Of a stretch of 63,564 nt of DNA, positions 1-9,935 are shown piece after piece. The DNA is taken from assembly GCA_035691485.1 (NCBI GenBank), contig DASSIZ010000023.1, positions 1 to 63,564 of the forward strand. The letters are read 5' to 3'. Each line of letters begins with the position of its first letter. Positions within the stretch are counted from its first letter, which is position 1. The translations under genes were made by a program, and so were the position numbers. Source of the DNA: Terriglobales bacterium (GTDB taxonomy: Bacteria > Acidobacteriota > Terriglobia > Terriglobales > Acidobacteriaceae). The notes beneath the pieces were generated by a model that ran no database searches, was not told the origin of the DNA, and was given only the letters and a program-made list of their open reading frames with translations.

Positions 1-909
1 CGGCCGTTCTGGGGCGTGGCCCATCTGCTGAAACGGGGGTACGACGTCGCTTCCGATCGGGATTCCGACGTTGTCCTGTTACAGCGTGAAATGCTCTCCA
101 GCTTTTTCACCTGGGAGCGGTTTACCCGCCGTCCTCGCGTGCTCGATGTCGACGACGCCATCTGGCTTTACCGCGGCGGTCACTTCGCGCGCCGTCTCGC
201 GCAGTGCAGCGACGCCATCATTTGCGGGAACAGCTACATAGCGGATTGGTTTCGCCAGTGGTGCGATCGCGTGCGCATCGTGCCGACACCGGTTGACACC
301 AGCCGTTTCAGACCGATTGCCTCGCCGCCTCGCGGTCGGGTGGTGATTGGCTGGTCAGGCACACGCGGCGGCTTCGTCTATTTCAAGGAGCTTGCCGCGG
401 CGGTCGCGGAGGTTTTGCAAAAGGTTCCGGGCGCCGTCTTCCGGATCATTTCCGATGCCTCGCCGTCGCTGCCGCACATACCCGCCGAGCGAATCGAATT
501 CATTCCCTGGTCGCAGGCCACGGAAGCAACCGCTTTGCAGGACATGACGTTGGGACTTATGCCGCTCGACAACAGCGAGTGGTCGCTCGGCAAGTGCAGC
601 TACAAAATGCTTCTCTATATGGCCTGTGGCGTTCCCGTCGTGGTCACTCCGATCGGGATGAACGTAGACGTGCTGCGCCGGGGGCAGGTGGGCTATGGCG
701 CCGCCACCCACAAAGAATGGGTCGACGCGATGATGGCCATCATCGAAGCCGAACCGCTGCGTGGCAGCATGGGCCAGGAGGGTCGGCGGGTCGTCCTGGA
801 GCATTACAGCCTCAGCCGCTGGATCCCCGCCATGGCAGCAGCATTAAAGGATGTGGCGGCCAATCATTCTGCATTAACCGCTATTGCCGCCCAGCCCCAG
901 GCTCGTTGA
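1..909 (+). CDS. Glycosyltransferase family 4-like protein (5'-truncated)
   Basis: The frame is open to the left edge (an RPFWG-type stretch precedes the first GTG at 16), so the N-terminus lies outside the window and at least 302 residues are present. The visible part has the C-terminal Rossmann half of a GT-B enzyme: a V-PTPVD-FRP segment (about residue 98), a GWSGT start of the donor domain, and a Glu-rich ending with a GVPVV loop that normally contacts the nucleotide sugar. This is typical of GT4 surface-polysaccharide transferases; donor and acceptor cannot be read. It converges with the rhamnosidase gene, only 7 bases apart, and sits beside nucleotide-sugar genes, which fits a polysaccharide assembly role in the cytoplasm. 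Confidence 0.8.
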   Translation, partial: RPFWGVAHLLKRGYDVASDRDSDVVLLQREMLSSFFTWERFTRRPRVLDVDDAIWLYRGGHFARRLAQCSDAIICGNSYIADWFRQWCDRVRIVPTPVDTSRFRPIASPPRGRVVIGWSGTRGGFVYFKELAAAVAEVLQKVPGAVFRIISDASPSLPHIPAERIEFIPWSQATEATALQDMTLGLMPLDNSEWSLGKCSYKMLLYMACGVPVVVTPIGMNVDVLRRGQVGYGAATHKEWVDAMMAIIEAEPLRGSMGQEGRRVVLEHYSLSRWIPAMAAALKDVAANHSALTAIAAQPQAR

Positions 910-916
910 TTCCCCT

Positions 917-3247
917 TCACATGCTTTGCAGAACGAAATGTCCACCTTGGGGCAGGTGGATCATCGTCCTGGCGCCGTTTTCGGTGAGTGTGCCTACGAT
1001 GGTCGAGCCGTTGACGGACACGTTGGCGCTGCCGCTTGGCGTTGGCATCGATACCCAGGCATCGACGGCCGCCGGAACATCGAGCACAACGGCCGTGCCT
1101 CCGGGTTGAATATCGACCGAGATCGTTCCGTTGGGCGTCGATTCCGTTCCCTTTGCCCACTGCAGCCCGGCGATGTCCGGGCGGATCATGACGGAAGAGA
1201 ATCCTGGATTTAACGGGTTAATGCCCAATACCTGCTGATGAAGCCAGGCCGCAGGGCCGCTGGACCAGGCGTGTGCGAGGCTGACGAACAGGCGGTTACT
1301 GCCTTGATCGGCGAACGAGTTTACCAGAGCCACCAGGCAGGAATGATACTGGGTTGCGCTGGCGCATGACGGATCATAGACCTCAAAAAAGCTGGTCGCT
1401 CCCAAGTTGACCATTCCGCCCCAGTACTGACGCATCAGGGCCAGCGCTTCGACACGATGTCCGGCTTGCGCCATCGCGCTGAGCACGAAGTAATTGAAGT
1501 AAGGGGACACGGGAAGCTGCGGCGGTTTGCTGAGCACCTGGTCGTAAATGCGGGAGGTGGCATTTTGATCCGCGATGCCGGCAAATACGGCCATTGCGTT
1601 GGTCTGCATGATGGTGCCGAACGTGCCGGTGGTCGTGTCCAGGTACGCGGACAATGCAGCGGCGCGAATCGCGCCCGCCTTCTGCTCGTAGCTGCCCGCC
1701 AGGGCATCCTCTCCGAGCGCTCGCAGCAGTCTGGCGCCTGCCACGAATGCGTTGTAATAACTGAAAGTTGTGATCTTCACGGCGTCGGGAACGGTTTTGG
1801 CGCCGAACTGCACCAGCGTCCAATCCGCGAATATCGTTGCGCCCGGGGTGAGGGCCGGATCGAACAGGTTCGCCCCATTCACCTCGGAGGCCATTACGCC
1901 CAGAACCTGCACCAGGTTGTCCCGGGTGCCGCGAAGGTAAGTAATGTCTCCGGAAAACTGGTATTCATCGGCCAAGTCCAGGACCCAGTACGCGTTGTAA
2001 CCCGGGATGTTATTGATGTCGGTGCTGGTGAAATCGTTCACCGACGCGGTCACTCGCCGCAGCAATTCCGTCAAGGTGTCGCGAACAATCGGCAAGCTGC
2101 CGAAGGCGGCCTGCGTGGTGCGCGCGGAAACGAACATGTCTCCCGAGAACGGATTTCGGTCCCGCTTGGGCGCATCCCAGAATGTCGCCTGCAATCCCAA
2201 TTGCGCCGTGTAGACGCTGGTTTCCCAAATCGTGTTGATGGTCGCGTCGGAGGATTGGAATGTGCCCTTCCGCGGAACATCGCGGAAGACCACATCGCTT
2301 GTGACGTGCACGGCCGACAGGCTCTGCGGAGCATCGACCGCGATTTGCGCATACCGGTATGCGGTCATCGGACCTGGCACCGTCGCCAAGGGCGGCACGA
2401 AGATGTCGACAGTGCTCAAGAACGAAAGATCCGGTGTCGCCTCCTGCAACGACTCACCGAGATTGACGTGTACTGTCACCGGGATGGAGGCCGATGACGT
2501 AATCTTCAGCCGCCCGGAAATCTCCTTGCCGAAATCGAGAATCGCCGATTGCTGCGACAGGGCGCTCACCTGGACAGGGTCCAGCTGCGCATGGTTGAGC
2601 TGCGCCGCCAATCCTTGATATCCCGGCCATTGGTACATACGGACGTCGTAATTGCCTTGGAAGCGGTGCCAATCTGCTTCCAGGCCTCCCAGGGCCTGCG
2701 CCGTATTCCAGCTGCTGTCATCGAATGCCGTCTGCTCCCAGCCTGCCGCGGCGGTAGTCGATGCTTTCCAACTGCCCTCGGAAACCAGCAAGGCAGGGGC
2801 CTCGACTCCCTGCCCAGCTGACATCAAGCTGGCGGCAATGGCTTCGCCTGCGGACGCCGAAATGGCAACCGCGTTGAGCCCCTGGTGCAGATTGGAACTG
2901 ACGTTGGCAACTGTGACCGGCCGGTCGTGCAGCAGTCTTGGACCGCCGAGCAGAACGTGATTGACCAGAGCACCGTTCACATAAACGTCGAAATTGTACG
3001 GGCCGACAACGTAGAGGGTGGATTGCGCCGGTACCGAGTTCACCGTGAATGTCTTGCGGAAATAACGCGGGAAATTGGTGTCCGGTGAAGGCGCTGCAAA
3101 CCATATGTATTGTGCGGCCCCTGCAATCTGGTTGGCTGCCGGAGCGGCGGCCGGGGCTTGCGCACCGGAACCGCCTGAACCGCACCCGATGAGCAGGAGC
3201 AAGGCAATAGCAACCGGAACGCCGAAGAAAAACGCAGCCGATCTCAT
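917..3247 (-). CDS. Alpha-L-rhamnosidase-like lipoprotein (GH78-like)
   Basis: About 776 residues from the ATG at 3247; a GTG 20 codons upstream (3307) is in frame but the ATG puts a normal signal peptide at the N-terminus. The signal ends in a lipobox (LLIG-C followed by GSGGSG), so the protein is probably anchored on the outside. The middle carries the GH78-like WDAPKRDRNPFSGDM region, an (alpha/alpha)6 catalytic barrel follows, and the C-terminus is a beta-sandwich. The family removes terminal rhamnose from polysaccharides or glycosides. An exact substrate cannot be inferred. Its place between a glycosyltransferase and nucleotide-sugar genes suggests trimming or turnover of the cell's own or foreign surface glycans. 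Confidence 0.75.
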   Translation of the reverse strand: MRSAAFFFGVPVAIALLLLIGCGSGGSGAQAPAAAPAANQIAGAAQYIWFAAPSPDTNFPRYFRKTFTVNSVPAQSTLYVVGPYNFDVYVNGALVNHVLLGGPRLLHDRPVTVANVSSNLHQGLNAVAISASAGEAIAASLMSAGQGVEAPALLVSEGSWKASTTAAAGWEQTAFDDSSWNTAQALGGLEADWHRFQGNYDVRMYQWPGYQGLAAQLNHAQLDPVQVSALSQQSAILDFGKEISGRLKITSSASIPVTVHVNLGESLQEATPDLSFLSTVDIFVPPLATVPGPMTAYRYAQIAVDAPQSLSAVHVTSDVVFRDVPRKGTFQSSDATINTIWETSVYTAQLGLQATFWDAPKRDRNPFSGDMFVSARTTQAAFGSLPIVRDTLTELLRRVTASVNDFTSTDINNIPGYNAYWVLDLADEYQFSGDITYLRGTRDNLVQVLGVMASEVNGANLFDPALTPGATIFADWTLVQFGAKTVPDAVKITTFSYYNAFVAGARLLRALGEDALAGSYEQKAGAIRAAALSAYLDTTTGTFGTIMQTNAMAVFAGIADQNATSRIYDQVLSKPPQLPVSPYFNYFVLSAMAQAGHRVEALALMRQYWGGMVNLGATSFFEVYDPSCASATQYHSCLVALVNSFADQGSNRLFVSLAHAWSSGPAAWLHQQVLGINPLNPGFSSVMIRPDIAGLQWAKGTESTPNGTISVDIQPGGTAVVLDVPAAVDAWVSMPTPSGSANVSVNGSTIVGTLTENGARTMIHLPQGGHFVLQSM

Positions 3248-3483
3248 CTGGTCGCTTGTGCCCACGGCACTCGACCGCTGGTTACGGATTGTAGCGGCAA
3301 GTTGCACACTCCGGCGTTCGCGAATCCATTCGGCTTAAAGCATGTTGAATTGCACTGCACGACACTGTGCCACAAAGCTACACAGATCGGTACCCAATTT
3401 CCACGTTGGGGACAGAGTCGAGCCAAGAATGGAGACCCAGGCATTTTCGCATGAAGTAAAGAAGGCTTTGAAAAATGTGGTTC

Positions 3484-4998
3484 TCAGTCCGGCTTCGGAT
3501 CAGCTCCGAATCTGTGGAGCACGTTGCGGGTAATCTGCTGCGCCGCGGGGCTAACAGGAACATGCTCCGGCTCGTCAGGAGCGCGATATTCGTCAAGCCC
3601 GAGGTTCCAATTCATGGAGCCAGTAGCAAAGACGGTGGGCGCGTTGGACGCGGACCATACGGTCATGTCCGAGTACGCGGCGGTTCCGCGCGACCGGTAG
3701 GGCGAATGGGCAATGCGTTGCGTCCCTTGCGGCGCGTTGCCGTATACGCGGTCGGCTTCATAGCCCAATAAACCCTGAATGTGATCCCCGTTGTGCAGCC
3801 CCGTGCCCTCAAACGCCCAGTGGGAAGCATCCTCAACCACCACGTCCCCGTGAACTGGCGAGTGATAGTACATGACGCCTACCATCGCGTCCTCCGGACG
3901 TCTGACGCGGAAGTTGCGGAACAGTATGGTAGTCCGCCGTGCCAGTTCCGGGTCCGACGAGCGACTCATGGGATCCAGGCTCCAGCTTTTGTAGCACACG
4001 ATCGTGCGATCGGGCGCACCGGTAATCCGGCTGGGCTCGAGTCGAATTTGAAAATAGGACACGTTGGCCCCAAAAAATCCCAGGCTGACACCTTGATCGC
4101 GCGCGCTTTCGACGTGGTCCCGCATCTGCCATGACCAGTATTCATCGTGGCCAACCGAGAGAAACGCTTTGTGATTCAAGAGCAGTTCGCCGCGAGCGTG
4201 GGTATCGACATCGGTGGTGTAGGTGACGTCGTAACCTTCACGTTCCAGGAAGCGCAGCATGTTGTATTCGAAATGCCGTATGCCCAGGAACTCTCCCGCG
4301 CTGCCGCGTTTTTGACCGTAGGGACGGTCAAAAGAGATTTGGTACGCGCGCGGCTTGCTGTAAAGAGAAAAACCACCCCACTCGTTATAGGCTTGAAACG
4401 TAGTAACGCTCGACTGAAATAAGAGATCGGAGGCGCGCGCGTCGTCGCGAACGACGAACACGACGTAGCTTTGCTTGCCGCTGCTCAGCCCGGTTAATTT
4501 TGCGAGATAGATGCCGCTGGCCCAATCCGTAGGGTCGGAGCTATGCGGGATGTGCAATACGAACGGATCTTTCCAGTCACACTCCACCAGCCGCGTGTGG
4601 GGATCAAATTGCGGTTTAGGCTGGACTTTCCCGGCGCGGATGGTTGGCTCCATCACTCTTCGCCCGCCGGCGCCGCCGTACCAACCCATCCGGAAAATCT
4701 CGATCAGGTAGCTCGGCTCGGCCGTATTTACGAATATCTGGATGTCCTCGCCACGATTGACGCTCGCCGCTGACGCATAACCCTCAATTTCATGCTCTAA
4801 CGAGACGTCGGTAAGGACCCACTCCGTGGATCCTGGTTTTGCATTCTCCTGTCGAATGGCCGTCGCAACCGCAGCACGCGCATCGTAGTGCGGCGCCGAC
4901 GGATGAATCGTCGTCCCCAAAGGCTCACACGCCGTCCAGATCATCACCGGGACGACAAAATAAATCCAACCTATAACAGACTGCCACCTCAGGCTCAT
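3484..4998 (-). CDS. N,N-dimethylformamidase beta-subunit-like protein, secreted
   Basis: About 504 residues. I chose the ATG at 4998 over the upstream ATG at 5097 because it starts a hydrophobic signal segment (residues 8-25) followed by a WTAC site that is only a weak lipobox. The body matches the large-subunit C-terminal domain family of dimethylformamidase: FRMGWYGGAGGR, SGIYLAKLTG, FVVRDD, TTFQAYNEWGG, LSVGHDEYWS, FFGANVSYF and a late GSMNWNLGLDEY. Most relatives outside true amide degraders are of unknown function and are often found near exopolysaccharide genes, as here. No small alpha subunit is visible, so amidase activity on DMF is not implied. Function remains open. Confidence 0.7.
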   Translation of the reverse strand: MSLRWQSVIGWIYFVVPVMIWTACEPLGTTIHPSAPHYDARAAVATAIRQENAKPGSTEWVLTDVSLEHEIEGYASAASVNRGEDIQIFVNTAEPSYLIEIFRMGWYGGAGGRRVMEPTIRAGKVQPKPQFDPHTRLVECDWKDPFVLHIPHSSDPTDWASGIYLAKLTGLSSGKQSYVVFVVRDDARASDLLFQSSVTTFQAYNEWGGFSLYSKPRAYQISFDRPYGQKRGSAGEFLGIRHFEYNMLRFLEREGYDVTYTTDVDTHARGELLLNHKAFLSVGHDEYWSWQMRDHVESARDQGVSLGFFGANVSYFQIRLEPSRITGAPDRTIVCYKSWSLDPMSRSSDPELARRTTILFRNFRVRRPEDAMVGVMYYHSPVHGDVVVEDASHWAFEGTGLHNGDHIQGLLGYEADRVYGNAPQGTQRIAHSPYRSRGTAAYSDMTVWSASNAPTVFATGSMNWNLGLDEYRAPDEPEHVPVSPAAQQITRNVLHRFGADPKPD

Positions 4999-5310
4999 AA
5001 AGGCGAAAGGCTTAAAGAAATCAATTTGCCGGCCGACAGCTGGCGACGGAATTCCCTCGGATTTCATCGACCGACACCAAGCGCATCTGATTTTCAAACT
5101 CCATCGATTTCGCTGACCGAGAGGAGCCTTACCGGCGATGTTTCGTGGCTGGGCCGGTTAGGCACCTTAGCACAAAAACCGCAATCCGCGTGATGTTTGC
5201 GGCATCCTGGCACAAACGTGCTACTCGCGTTGCTGAGATGCCGAAGATGGGACCGTGGGATGCAGGCCTGGTGTGCAGGGCGCGCGACGCAGTCTCAAAC
5301 ACCAAGACGT
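4999..5310. other. Intergenic stretch of 312 bases without a supported gene
   Basis: This lies upstream of the dimethylformamidase-like gene and downstream of the epimerase gene, both on the minus strand. It should hold the promoter of the former, but I see no convincing -35/-10 pair, terminator or conserved RNA. A sigma-54-like string at 5208-5222 has the wrong spacing. Short open frames here have no ribosome site or recognisable sequence. Confidence 0.5.
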
Positions 5311-6363
5311 TCACACTGTGGCTGCGGAGCGCAAACTCATGAATTGATGCAAGATTTCTTCGAGTGACACGCGGATGCGCCAGTTGGGATAATCGGACTG
5401 GAACCGCCGCAGGTCGCTGATGTAGCAGATGTGGTCGCCGACGCGGTTCTTGTCGACATACTCGGTTTTCAGGGTCTTCCCAAGCAAGTCTCCCATACGG
5501 CCGATGGCTTCGAGAATTGAAATCGAATTGCTACGTCCACCGCCCAGGTTGTACACCGCCGCACAGCGCGGCGATTCGTAAAAGGCATAGAAAGCATCGC
5601 AGACGTCCCGCGAATGAATGTTGTCGCGCACCTGCTTGCCCTTGTAACCGTAAATGCGGTAGGTGCGGTCTTCGTGGAAGCAGCGCGCCAGGTAAGCGAG
5701 AAAGCCGTGCAGTTCAGCGCCGGAGTGATGCGGTCCTGTCAGGCAGCCGCCTCGGAAGCACACCGTGGGCATGTTGAAGTAACGTCCATATTCCTGGACA
5801 ACGAGGTCAGCCGCCGCTTTCGAGGCGCCGAACAAGCTATGCAGGGTGGCATCGATGCGGCAGGACTCGCTGATTCCGTTGTAGTTTTCCGGCTGTGCGT
5901 AGTCCCAGCGAGTTTCCAGTTCCTGCAGGGGCAGTTCATTGGGCGCGTCACCGTAGACCTTATTGGTGCTCATGAAAATGAAAGGCGATTCGGGGCAATA
6001 GTGGCGGGCTGCTTCCAATAAGTTGAGTGTGCCGGTAGCATTGATTTCAAAGTCATCGAAGGGCCGGTCCTTGGCGAGATCATGGGACGGCTGCGCCGCG
6101 CAATGGATCAGCAGGTTCGGACGGAATTGCCTGACTAAGCCGAGAATGCGCTCACGCTCGCGGATGTCGAGTTCGTGATGCTCGAAATTGTGGGTCGTGT
6201 TGAGCAGGCGCTTCAGGTTCCATGAGGTATCGCCATCCGGCCCGAAAAAAGACATGCGCATGTTGTTATCAATACCGTGAACGTGCCAGTCGAGGCGATC
6301 GAAATAGCTAACACATTCCGACCCAATCAAGCCCGAAGAGCCGGTCACCAAAACAGATTTCAT
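5311..6363 (-). CDS. NAD-dependent epimerase/dehydratase, CDP-tyvelose 2-epimerase-like
   Basis: About 350 residues from the ATG at 6363, preceded by an AAGGTGG ribosome site; upstream in-frame starts would add an unconserved tail. The extended SDR fold is clear: [10 protein letters not shown] at residues 7-16 binds NAD, IDNN follows beta-2, and STNKVYGD (132-139) forms the active-site strand. The usual catalytic YxxxK is F178-GAS-K182, so the tyrosine is replaced by phenylalanine. The region [17 protein letters not shown] resembles a group of surface-polysaccharide epimerases related to CDP-paratose/tyvelose 2-epimerase. It diverges from the UDP-glucuronate decarboxylase gene (starts 116 bases apart). 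Substrate unknown; role in nucleotide-sugar conversion inferred. Confidence 0.8.
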   Translation of the reverse strand: MKSVLVTGSSGLIGSECVSYFDRLDWHVHGIDNNMRMSFFGPDGDTSWNLKRLLNTTHNFEHHELDIRERERILGLVRQFRPNLLIHCAAQPSHDLAKDRPFDDFEINATGTLNLLEAARHYCPESPFIFMSTNKVYGDAPNELPLQELETRWDYAQPENYNGISESCRIDATLHSLFGASKAAADLVVQEYGRYFNMPTVCFRGGCLTGPHHSGAELHGFLAYLARCFHEDRTYRIYGYKGKQVRDNIHSRDVCDAFYAFYESPRCAAVYNLGGGRSNSISILEAIGRMGDLLGKTLKTEYVDKNRVGDHICYISDLRRFQSDYPNWRIRVSLEEILHQFMSLRSAATV

Positions 6364-6478
6364 GAGGCCACCTTGGCGATGAATAGGAAACGCAAGTTTA
6401 CAAGAACTCCTCAAATTGCCAACCCCGGGGAGCGCTCGATACACTCGCGGGGAGCACATCGTCTCTCATGGAGTCCGG

Positions 6479-7453
6479 ATGAAGGCATTGGTGACAGGTG
6501 GCGCTGGTTTTCTCGGTTCGCATCTTTGTGAAAAACTCCTGAGTCACGGCTGGGAAGTGGTATGCGTGGACAATGAATCGACTGGGGCTAGGAGCAATAT
6601 CCGGCAGCTGGAAAACAATGAACGCTTGGAATTTGTTCGGGCCGATTGCAGTTCCGGACTGGCCTATCCCGGCACGCTTGACTATGTGCTGCACTTCGCG
6701 TCGCCGGCCAGTCCCCCGGATTACCTGCGCCTGCCGATTGAAACCCTGCAAGTCGGTTCCTCCGGAACGTACCACGCCCTACGATTGGCGGAGGAAAAGG
6801 AGGCCAAGTTCCTGAACGCCTCCACCTCGGAGTGCTACGGCGATCCCGAAATCAGCCCGCAGCCGGAGTCCTATTGGGGACACGTCAATCCGGTCGGCCC
6901 GCGCAGCGTTTATGACGAAGCGAAGCGCTTTTCTGAAGCCTTGACCATGGCCTTCCACCGGTCACGCGGAGTGGACACAAGAATCGTTCGCATCTTTAAC
7001 ACTTATGGCCCGCGAATGCGGCTGAACGACGGACGCGCTTTGCCCAACTTCCTCTACCAGGCGCTCACCGGAAAACCAATCACGGTGTATGGGGATGGGT
7101 CACAGACGCGCAGCTTCTGCTACGTTTCGGACTTGATCGAAGGCATCTACCGCCTGATGCAGAGCGACGAACATCATCCGGTAAATATAGGCAATCCAAA
7201 CGAAATCACTATTCTGGACTTTGCCCAACGGGTGAAGTCACTGACGGGTTCCGACGCGCCTATCGTGTTTAAACCGCTGCCCCAAGACGACCCGAAGCAA
7301 CGCTGTCCAGACATTAGCAAAGCCAAAAGGCTGCTCGGCTGGGAGCCAAAAGTATCGTTGCAGGAAGGGTTGGAACGTACCTTGCGCTACTTCCGCGATC
7401 AGGTCAGCGACGAGACCAGCTCGGTTACGGAATCAAATCCCACGCCGGGCTAA
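6479..7453 (+). CDS. UDP-glucuronate decarboxylase (UDP-xylose synthase) family SDR
   Basis: 324 residues starting at the ATG at 6479, which has GGAG 5 bases upstream (6470-6473); an earlier in-frame TTG lacks one. The N-terminus [16 protein letters not shown] is a textbook Rossmann start. Family-specific strings [36 protein letters not shown] (catalytic Y and K), [10 protein letters not shown] and [16 protein letters not shown] all match UDP-xylose synthases. The enzyme converts UDP-glucuronate to UDP-xylose with bound NAD+, in the cytosol. The UDP-glucose dehydrogenase that makes its substrate is encoded about 3 kb away (9936-11333), so the two steps UDP-Glc to UDP-GlcA to UDP-Xyl are both encoded in this region. 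Confidence 0.88.
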   Translation: MKALVTGGAGFLGSHLCEKLLSHGWEVVCVDNESTGARSNIRQLENNERLEFVRADCSSGLAYPGTLDYVLHFASPASPPDYLRLPIETLQVGSSGTYHALRLAEEKEAKFLNASTSECYGDPEISPQPESYWGHVNPVGPRSVYDEAKRFSEALTMAFHRSRGVDTRIVRIFNTYGPRMRLNDGRALPNFLYQALTGKPITVYGDGSQTRSFCYVSDLIEGIYRLMQSDEHHPVNIGNPNEITILDFAQRVKSLTGSDAPIVFKPLPQDDPKQRCPDISKAKRLLGWEPKVSLQEGLERTLRYFRDQVSDETSSVTESNPTPG

Positions 7454-7480
7454 GCCGTTCTTACCAATCGCTGCTCCCGG

Positions 7481-8437
7481 TTACCGCGCGGCGGCCACTG
7501 CTTGCGTGCGGTACCACTCCACGGTGCGGCGCAGGCCTTCTTGAAACGTAACCACCGGCTTGTAACCGATCGCCGCCTGAATGCGCGAAATGTCCGCGTG
7601 CGAGTGCTTGATGTCGCCGACGCGTTCCGGCCCGTATTCGGCGGGTCCAGAGTAGCCGGTCAGCTTCTGCAGCTCCCCATACATTTCGTTGATCGTGACG
7701 CGGCGGCCGGTAGCCGCGTTGAAGGCTCGTCCGGCAACCTGTTGCGGCGAGGCGATGCAAGCTCGCAGGTTGGCGTCAACGACATTTTCGACGAAGGTGA
7801 AATCCCGGCTTTGCTCCCCGTCGCCGTAGATGGTCGGCTGCTCGCCACGCAGCATCGAGGAGATGAACTTGGCCATCACCCCCGAATATTGCGACGTAGG
7901 GTCCTGGCGCGGTCCGAAAACATTGAAGTATCTCAGGGCCACCGTTTCCATGCCATAGACCCGGTAGAACGACGCCATGTAGTATTCACCGGCGAGCTTG
8001 GCCACCGCATAGGGAGAGATGGGCGCGGGCAGCATGCCTTCGTGCTTGGGCAGGGTCGGCGTGTCGCCGTAAAGCGAGGACGAAGAGGCATATACAACGC
8101 GCTTCACCCGCGCGTCGCGCGCCGCCACCAGCAGGCTGACGGTGGCGTCTATGTTGGCCCGGTTGCTCTCCATGGGGTCCTTGACGGACCTGGGCACGGA
8201 GGGAATGGCGGCCTGGTGCAGCACGTAGTCGACGTCACGACATGCCTGTGCGACGGCGGCGGGGTGGTTCAGGTCAGCCTCGATGAACTCGATGCGCGAA
8301 CCAATATCGGCGACATTGGCGGCATTTCCGGTGCTCAAGTTGTCGATGCCGCGCACGCGCTCGCCACGGTCCAGCAGGGCGTGTGCCAGCGACGATCCGA
8401 TGAAGCCGGCGATTCCGGTAATTAAGTAGAGTGCCAT
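7481..8437 (-). CDS. wbpP: UDP-hexosamine/uronate C4-epimerase (WbpP/TviC-like SDR)
   Basis: 318 residues. Rossmann motif TGIAGFIGSSL near the start, then HQAAIPSVPRSV, the ASSSSLYGD active-site strand, and catalytic YAVAK; RYFNVFGPRQDPTSQYSGV is characteristic of the WbpP/TviC branch of 4-epimerases. The family interconverts the C4 configuration of UDP-GlcNAc or UDP-GlcNAcA. It lies 15 bases downstream of the nucleotide-sugar dehydrogenase gene on the same strand, the same pairing as wbpA/wbpP or tviB/tviC, which suggests they work on the same sugar (UDP-GalNAcA is the likely product). A plain UDP-glucose 4-epimerase activity is the alternative. Confidence 0.82.
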   Translation of the reverse strand: MALYLITGIAGFIGSSLAHALLDRGERVRGIDNLSTGNAANVADIGSRIEFIEADLNHPAAVAQACRDVDYVLHQAAIPSVPRSVKDPMESNRANIDATVSLLVAARDARVKRVVYASSSSLYGDTPTLPKHEGMLPAPISPYAVAKLAGEYYMASFYRVYGMETVALRYFNVFGPRQDPTSQYSGVMAKFISSMLRGEQPTIYGDGEQSRDFTFVENVVDANLRACIASPQQVAGRAFNAATGRRVTINEMYGELQKLTGYSGPAEYGPERVGDIKHSHADISRIQAAIGYKPVVTFQEGLRRTVEWYRTQAVAAAR

Positions 8438-8452
8438 CGTGATATGGGCAGG

Positions 8453-9808
8453 TCAGCAGCGAACGATATTGTTTCCCTGGAGGCCGCGGGTCGCGTTGCG
8501 GCTGTCCACCACCAGCTTCGATTCGCGCACAATGCGGGCATAGTCGTAGTCAGAGTGGTCGGTGACGATGAGCACGCAGTCGTACTGGCCGAGATTTTCC
8601 AGCGGCGTATTTTTCATCTGCAAGTCGTATTTCCGTCCTTTGCCGACGAAGGAGAAATACGGATCGTTATAGGAAACCGCCGCTCCCTCGCGCTGCAACA
8701 ACTCGATGATGGTGAGCGACGGCGATTCGCGCAGATCGTCGATGTCCTTCTTGTAGGCGACGCCCAGCACCAGCACCTCGGCGCCATTCAGCGCTTTCTT
8801 GTGCCGGTTCAGCGCCGCCGAAACCGACGCCACAACGTGGTAAGGCATGGCGCTGTTCACATCGCCGGCCAACTCGATGAAGCGCGTCTGGAAGTCGTAT
8901 TCCTTCGCCTTCCATGAGAGATAGTAGGGATCGACCGGAATGCAGTGGCCGCCCAGCCCCGGACCCGGATAAAACGCCTGGAATCCGAACGGCTTCGTCT
9001 TGGCCGCCTCGATGACTTCCCAGATGTCCACTCCCATGCGCAGGCAGAGCAGCTTGAGTTCGTTCACCATGGCGATGTTCACGCAGCGGTAAATGTTCTC
9101 CAGCAGCTTGGTCATCTCCGCCACCGCGGGAGTGGAAACACGGACCGTGCGCCGGAAGATGGCGCCGTAAACCGCTGCCGAAAGCTCGCCCGCCGTGCTG
9201 TCCAGCCCGCCCACGACTTTCGGAATGTCATGGCGCTCGATATCGGTGCGTCCGGGATCTTCGCGCTCCGGGGAGAAGGCGACGTAAAACATGTCATCCC
9301 CGGATTGCCCATTGCGCGCCGCTTTCAGCGCATGCCGGTTTCCCTTCTCCAGGATCGGGACCAGCACCTCTTCGGTGGTCCCCGGATACGTCGTGCTCTC
9401 CAGGATGATGAGCTGGCCGGGATGAATGTGCGGCGCAATCGACTCCGCCGTATTGATGATGTAGCTCATGTCCGGCTGGCGAAACTCGTCCAGCGGCGTG
9501 GGCACGCAGATGATGACCGCATCCATGTCGGCGATATGCGTAAAATCGCAGGTCGGGTCAAACCCGTTCGCACGCGCCGACTGGATGTGCGCCGCCTCAA
9601 TGCGGACGATGTAAGAACCGCCCTTGTTCAGCGTTTCCACCTTGCCCTGGTCGACGTCGAAGCCGGTGATGGCGAACTTCTGCTCGGAAAAAAGAAGTAC
9701 CAGCGGCAGGCCAACATAGCCGAGACCGATGACGCCGATCTTCGCGGTGCGGGCCTCGATTTTGGACAGGAACTGGTCAGGAGTACGGACGGCGGCGGTG
9801 GTGGGCAT
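8453..9808 (-). CDS. wbpA: UDP-N-acetyl-D-hexosamine 6-dehydrogenase (WbpA/TviB-like)
   Basis: 451 residues, ATG with AGGAG about 7 bases upstream. KIGVIGLGYVGLPLV opens the NAD domain; the central part has EREDPGR; the catalytic cysteine sits in GLGGHCIPVDPYYLSW; VLGVAYKKDIDDLRESP starts the C-terminal UDP-binding domain. This combination separates the UDP-GlcNAc dehydrogenase branch from the UDP-glucose dehydrogenase branch, which has GGSCFPKD. It performs the two-step, NAD-dependent oxidation of C6 to a carboxylate. It lies downstream of the UDP-glucose dehydrogenase gene (127-base gap) and immediately upstream of the epimerase, probably in one transcript. Confidence 0.88.
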   Translation of the reverse strand: MPTTAAVRTPDQFLSKIEARTAKIGVIGLGYVGLPLVLLFSEQKFAITGFDVDQGKVETLNKGGSYIVRIEAAHIQSARANGFDPTCDFTHIADMDAVIICVPTPLDEFRQPDMSYIINTAESIAPHIHPGQLIILESTTYPGTTEEVLVPILEKGNRHALKAARNGQSGDDMFYVAFSPEREDPGRTDIERHDIPKVVGGLDSTAGELSAAVYGAIFRRTVRVSTPAVAEMTKLLENIYRCVNIAMVNELKLLCLRMGVDIWEVIEAAKTKPFGFQAFYPGPGLGGHCIPVDPYYLSWKAKEYDFQTRFIELAGDVNSAMPYHVVASVSAALNRHKKALNGAEVLVLGVAYKKDIDDLRESPSLTIIELLQREGAAVSYNDPYFSFVGKGRKYDLQMKNTPLENLGQYDCVLIVTDHSDYDYARIVRESKLVVDSRNATRGLQGNNIVRC

Positions 9809-9935
9809 TCAGCTCCTCTGCAGGGACAACTTTCAGGATTCTAGCATTGCGAGAAGATGCTGTTGGGTGATGATTTATCGACTTGGCCGTCAGCAAACTC
9901 GACAAAAGTCCGGAGCCTGGCCACCTTCTTCGCCT

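Noticed and set aside
1457-2497. Long plus-strand frame (346 codons) opposite the rhamnosidase
   Set aside because: It runs antisense to a clear GH78-like lipoprotein, has no ribosome site and its sequence is the Arg/His/Gly-rich mix expected from reverse reading of GC-rich codons.
5208-5222. Sigma-54-like TGGCAC...TGCT string
   Set aside because: The GG to GC spacing is one base too short and no plus-strand gene follows within 1.2 kb.
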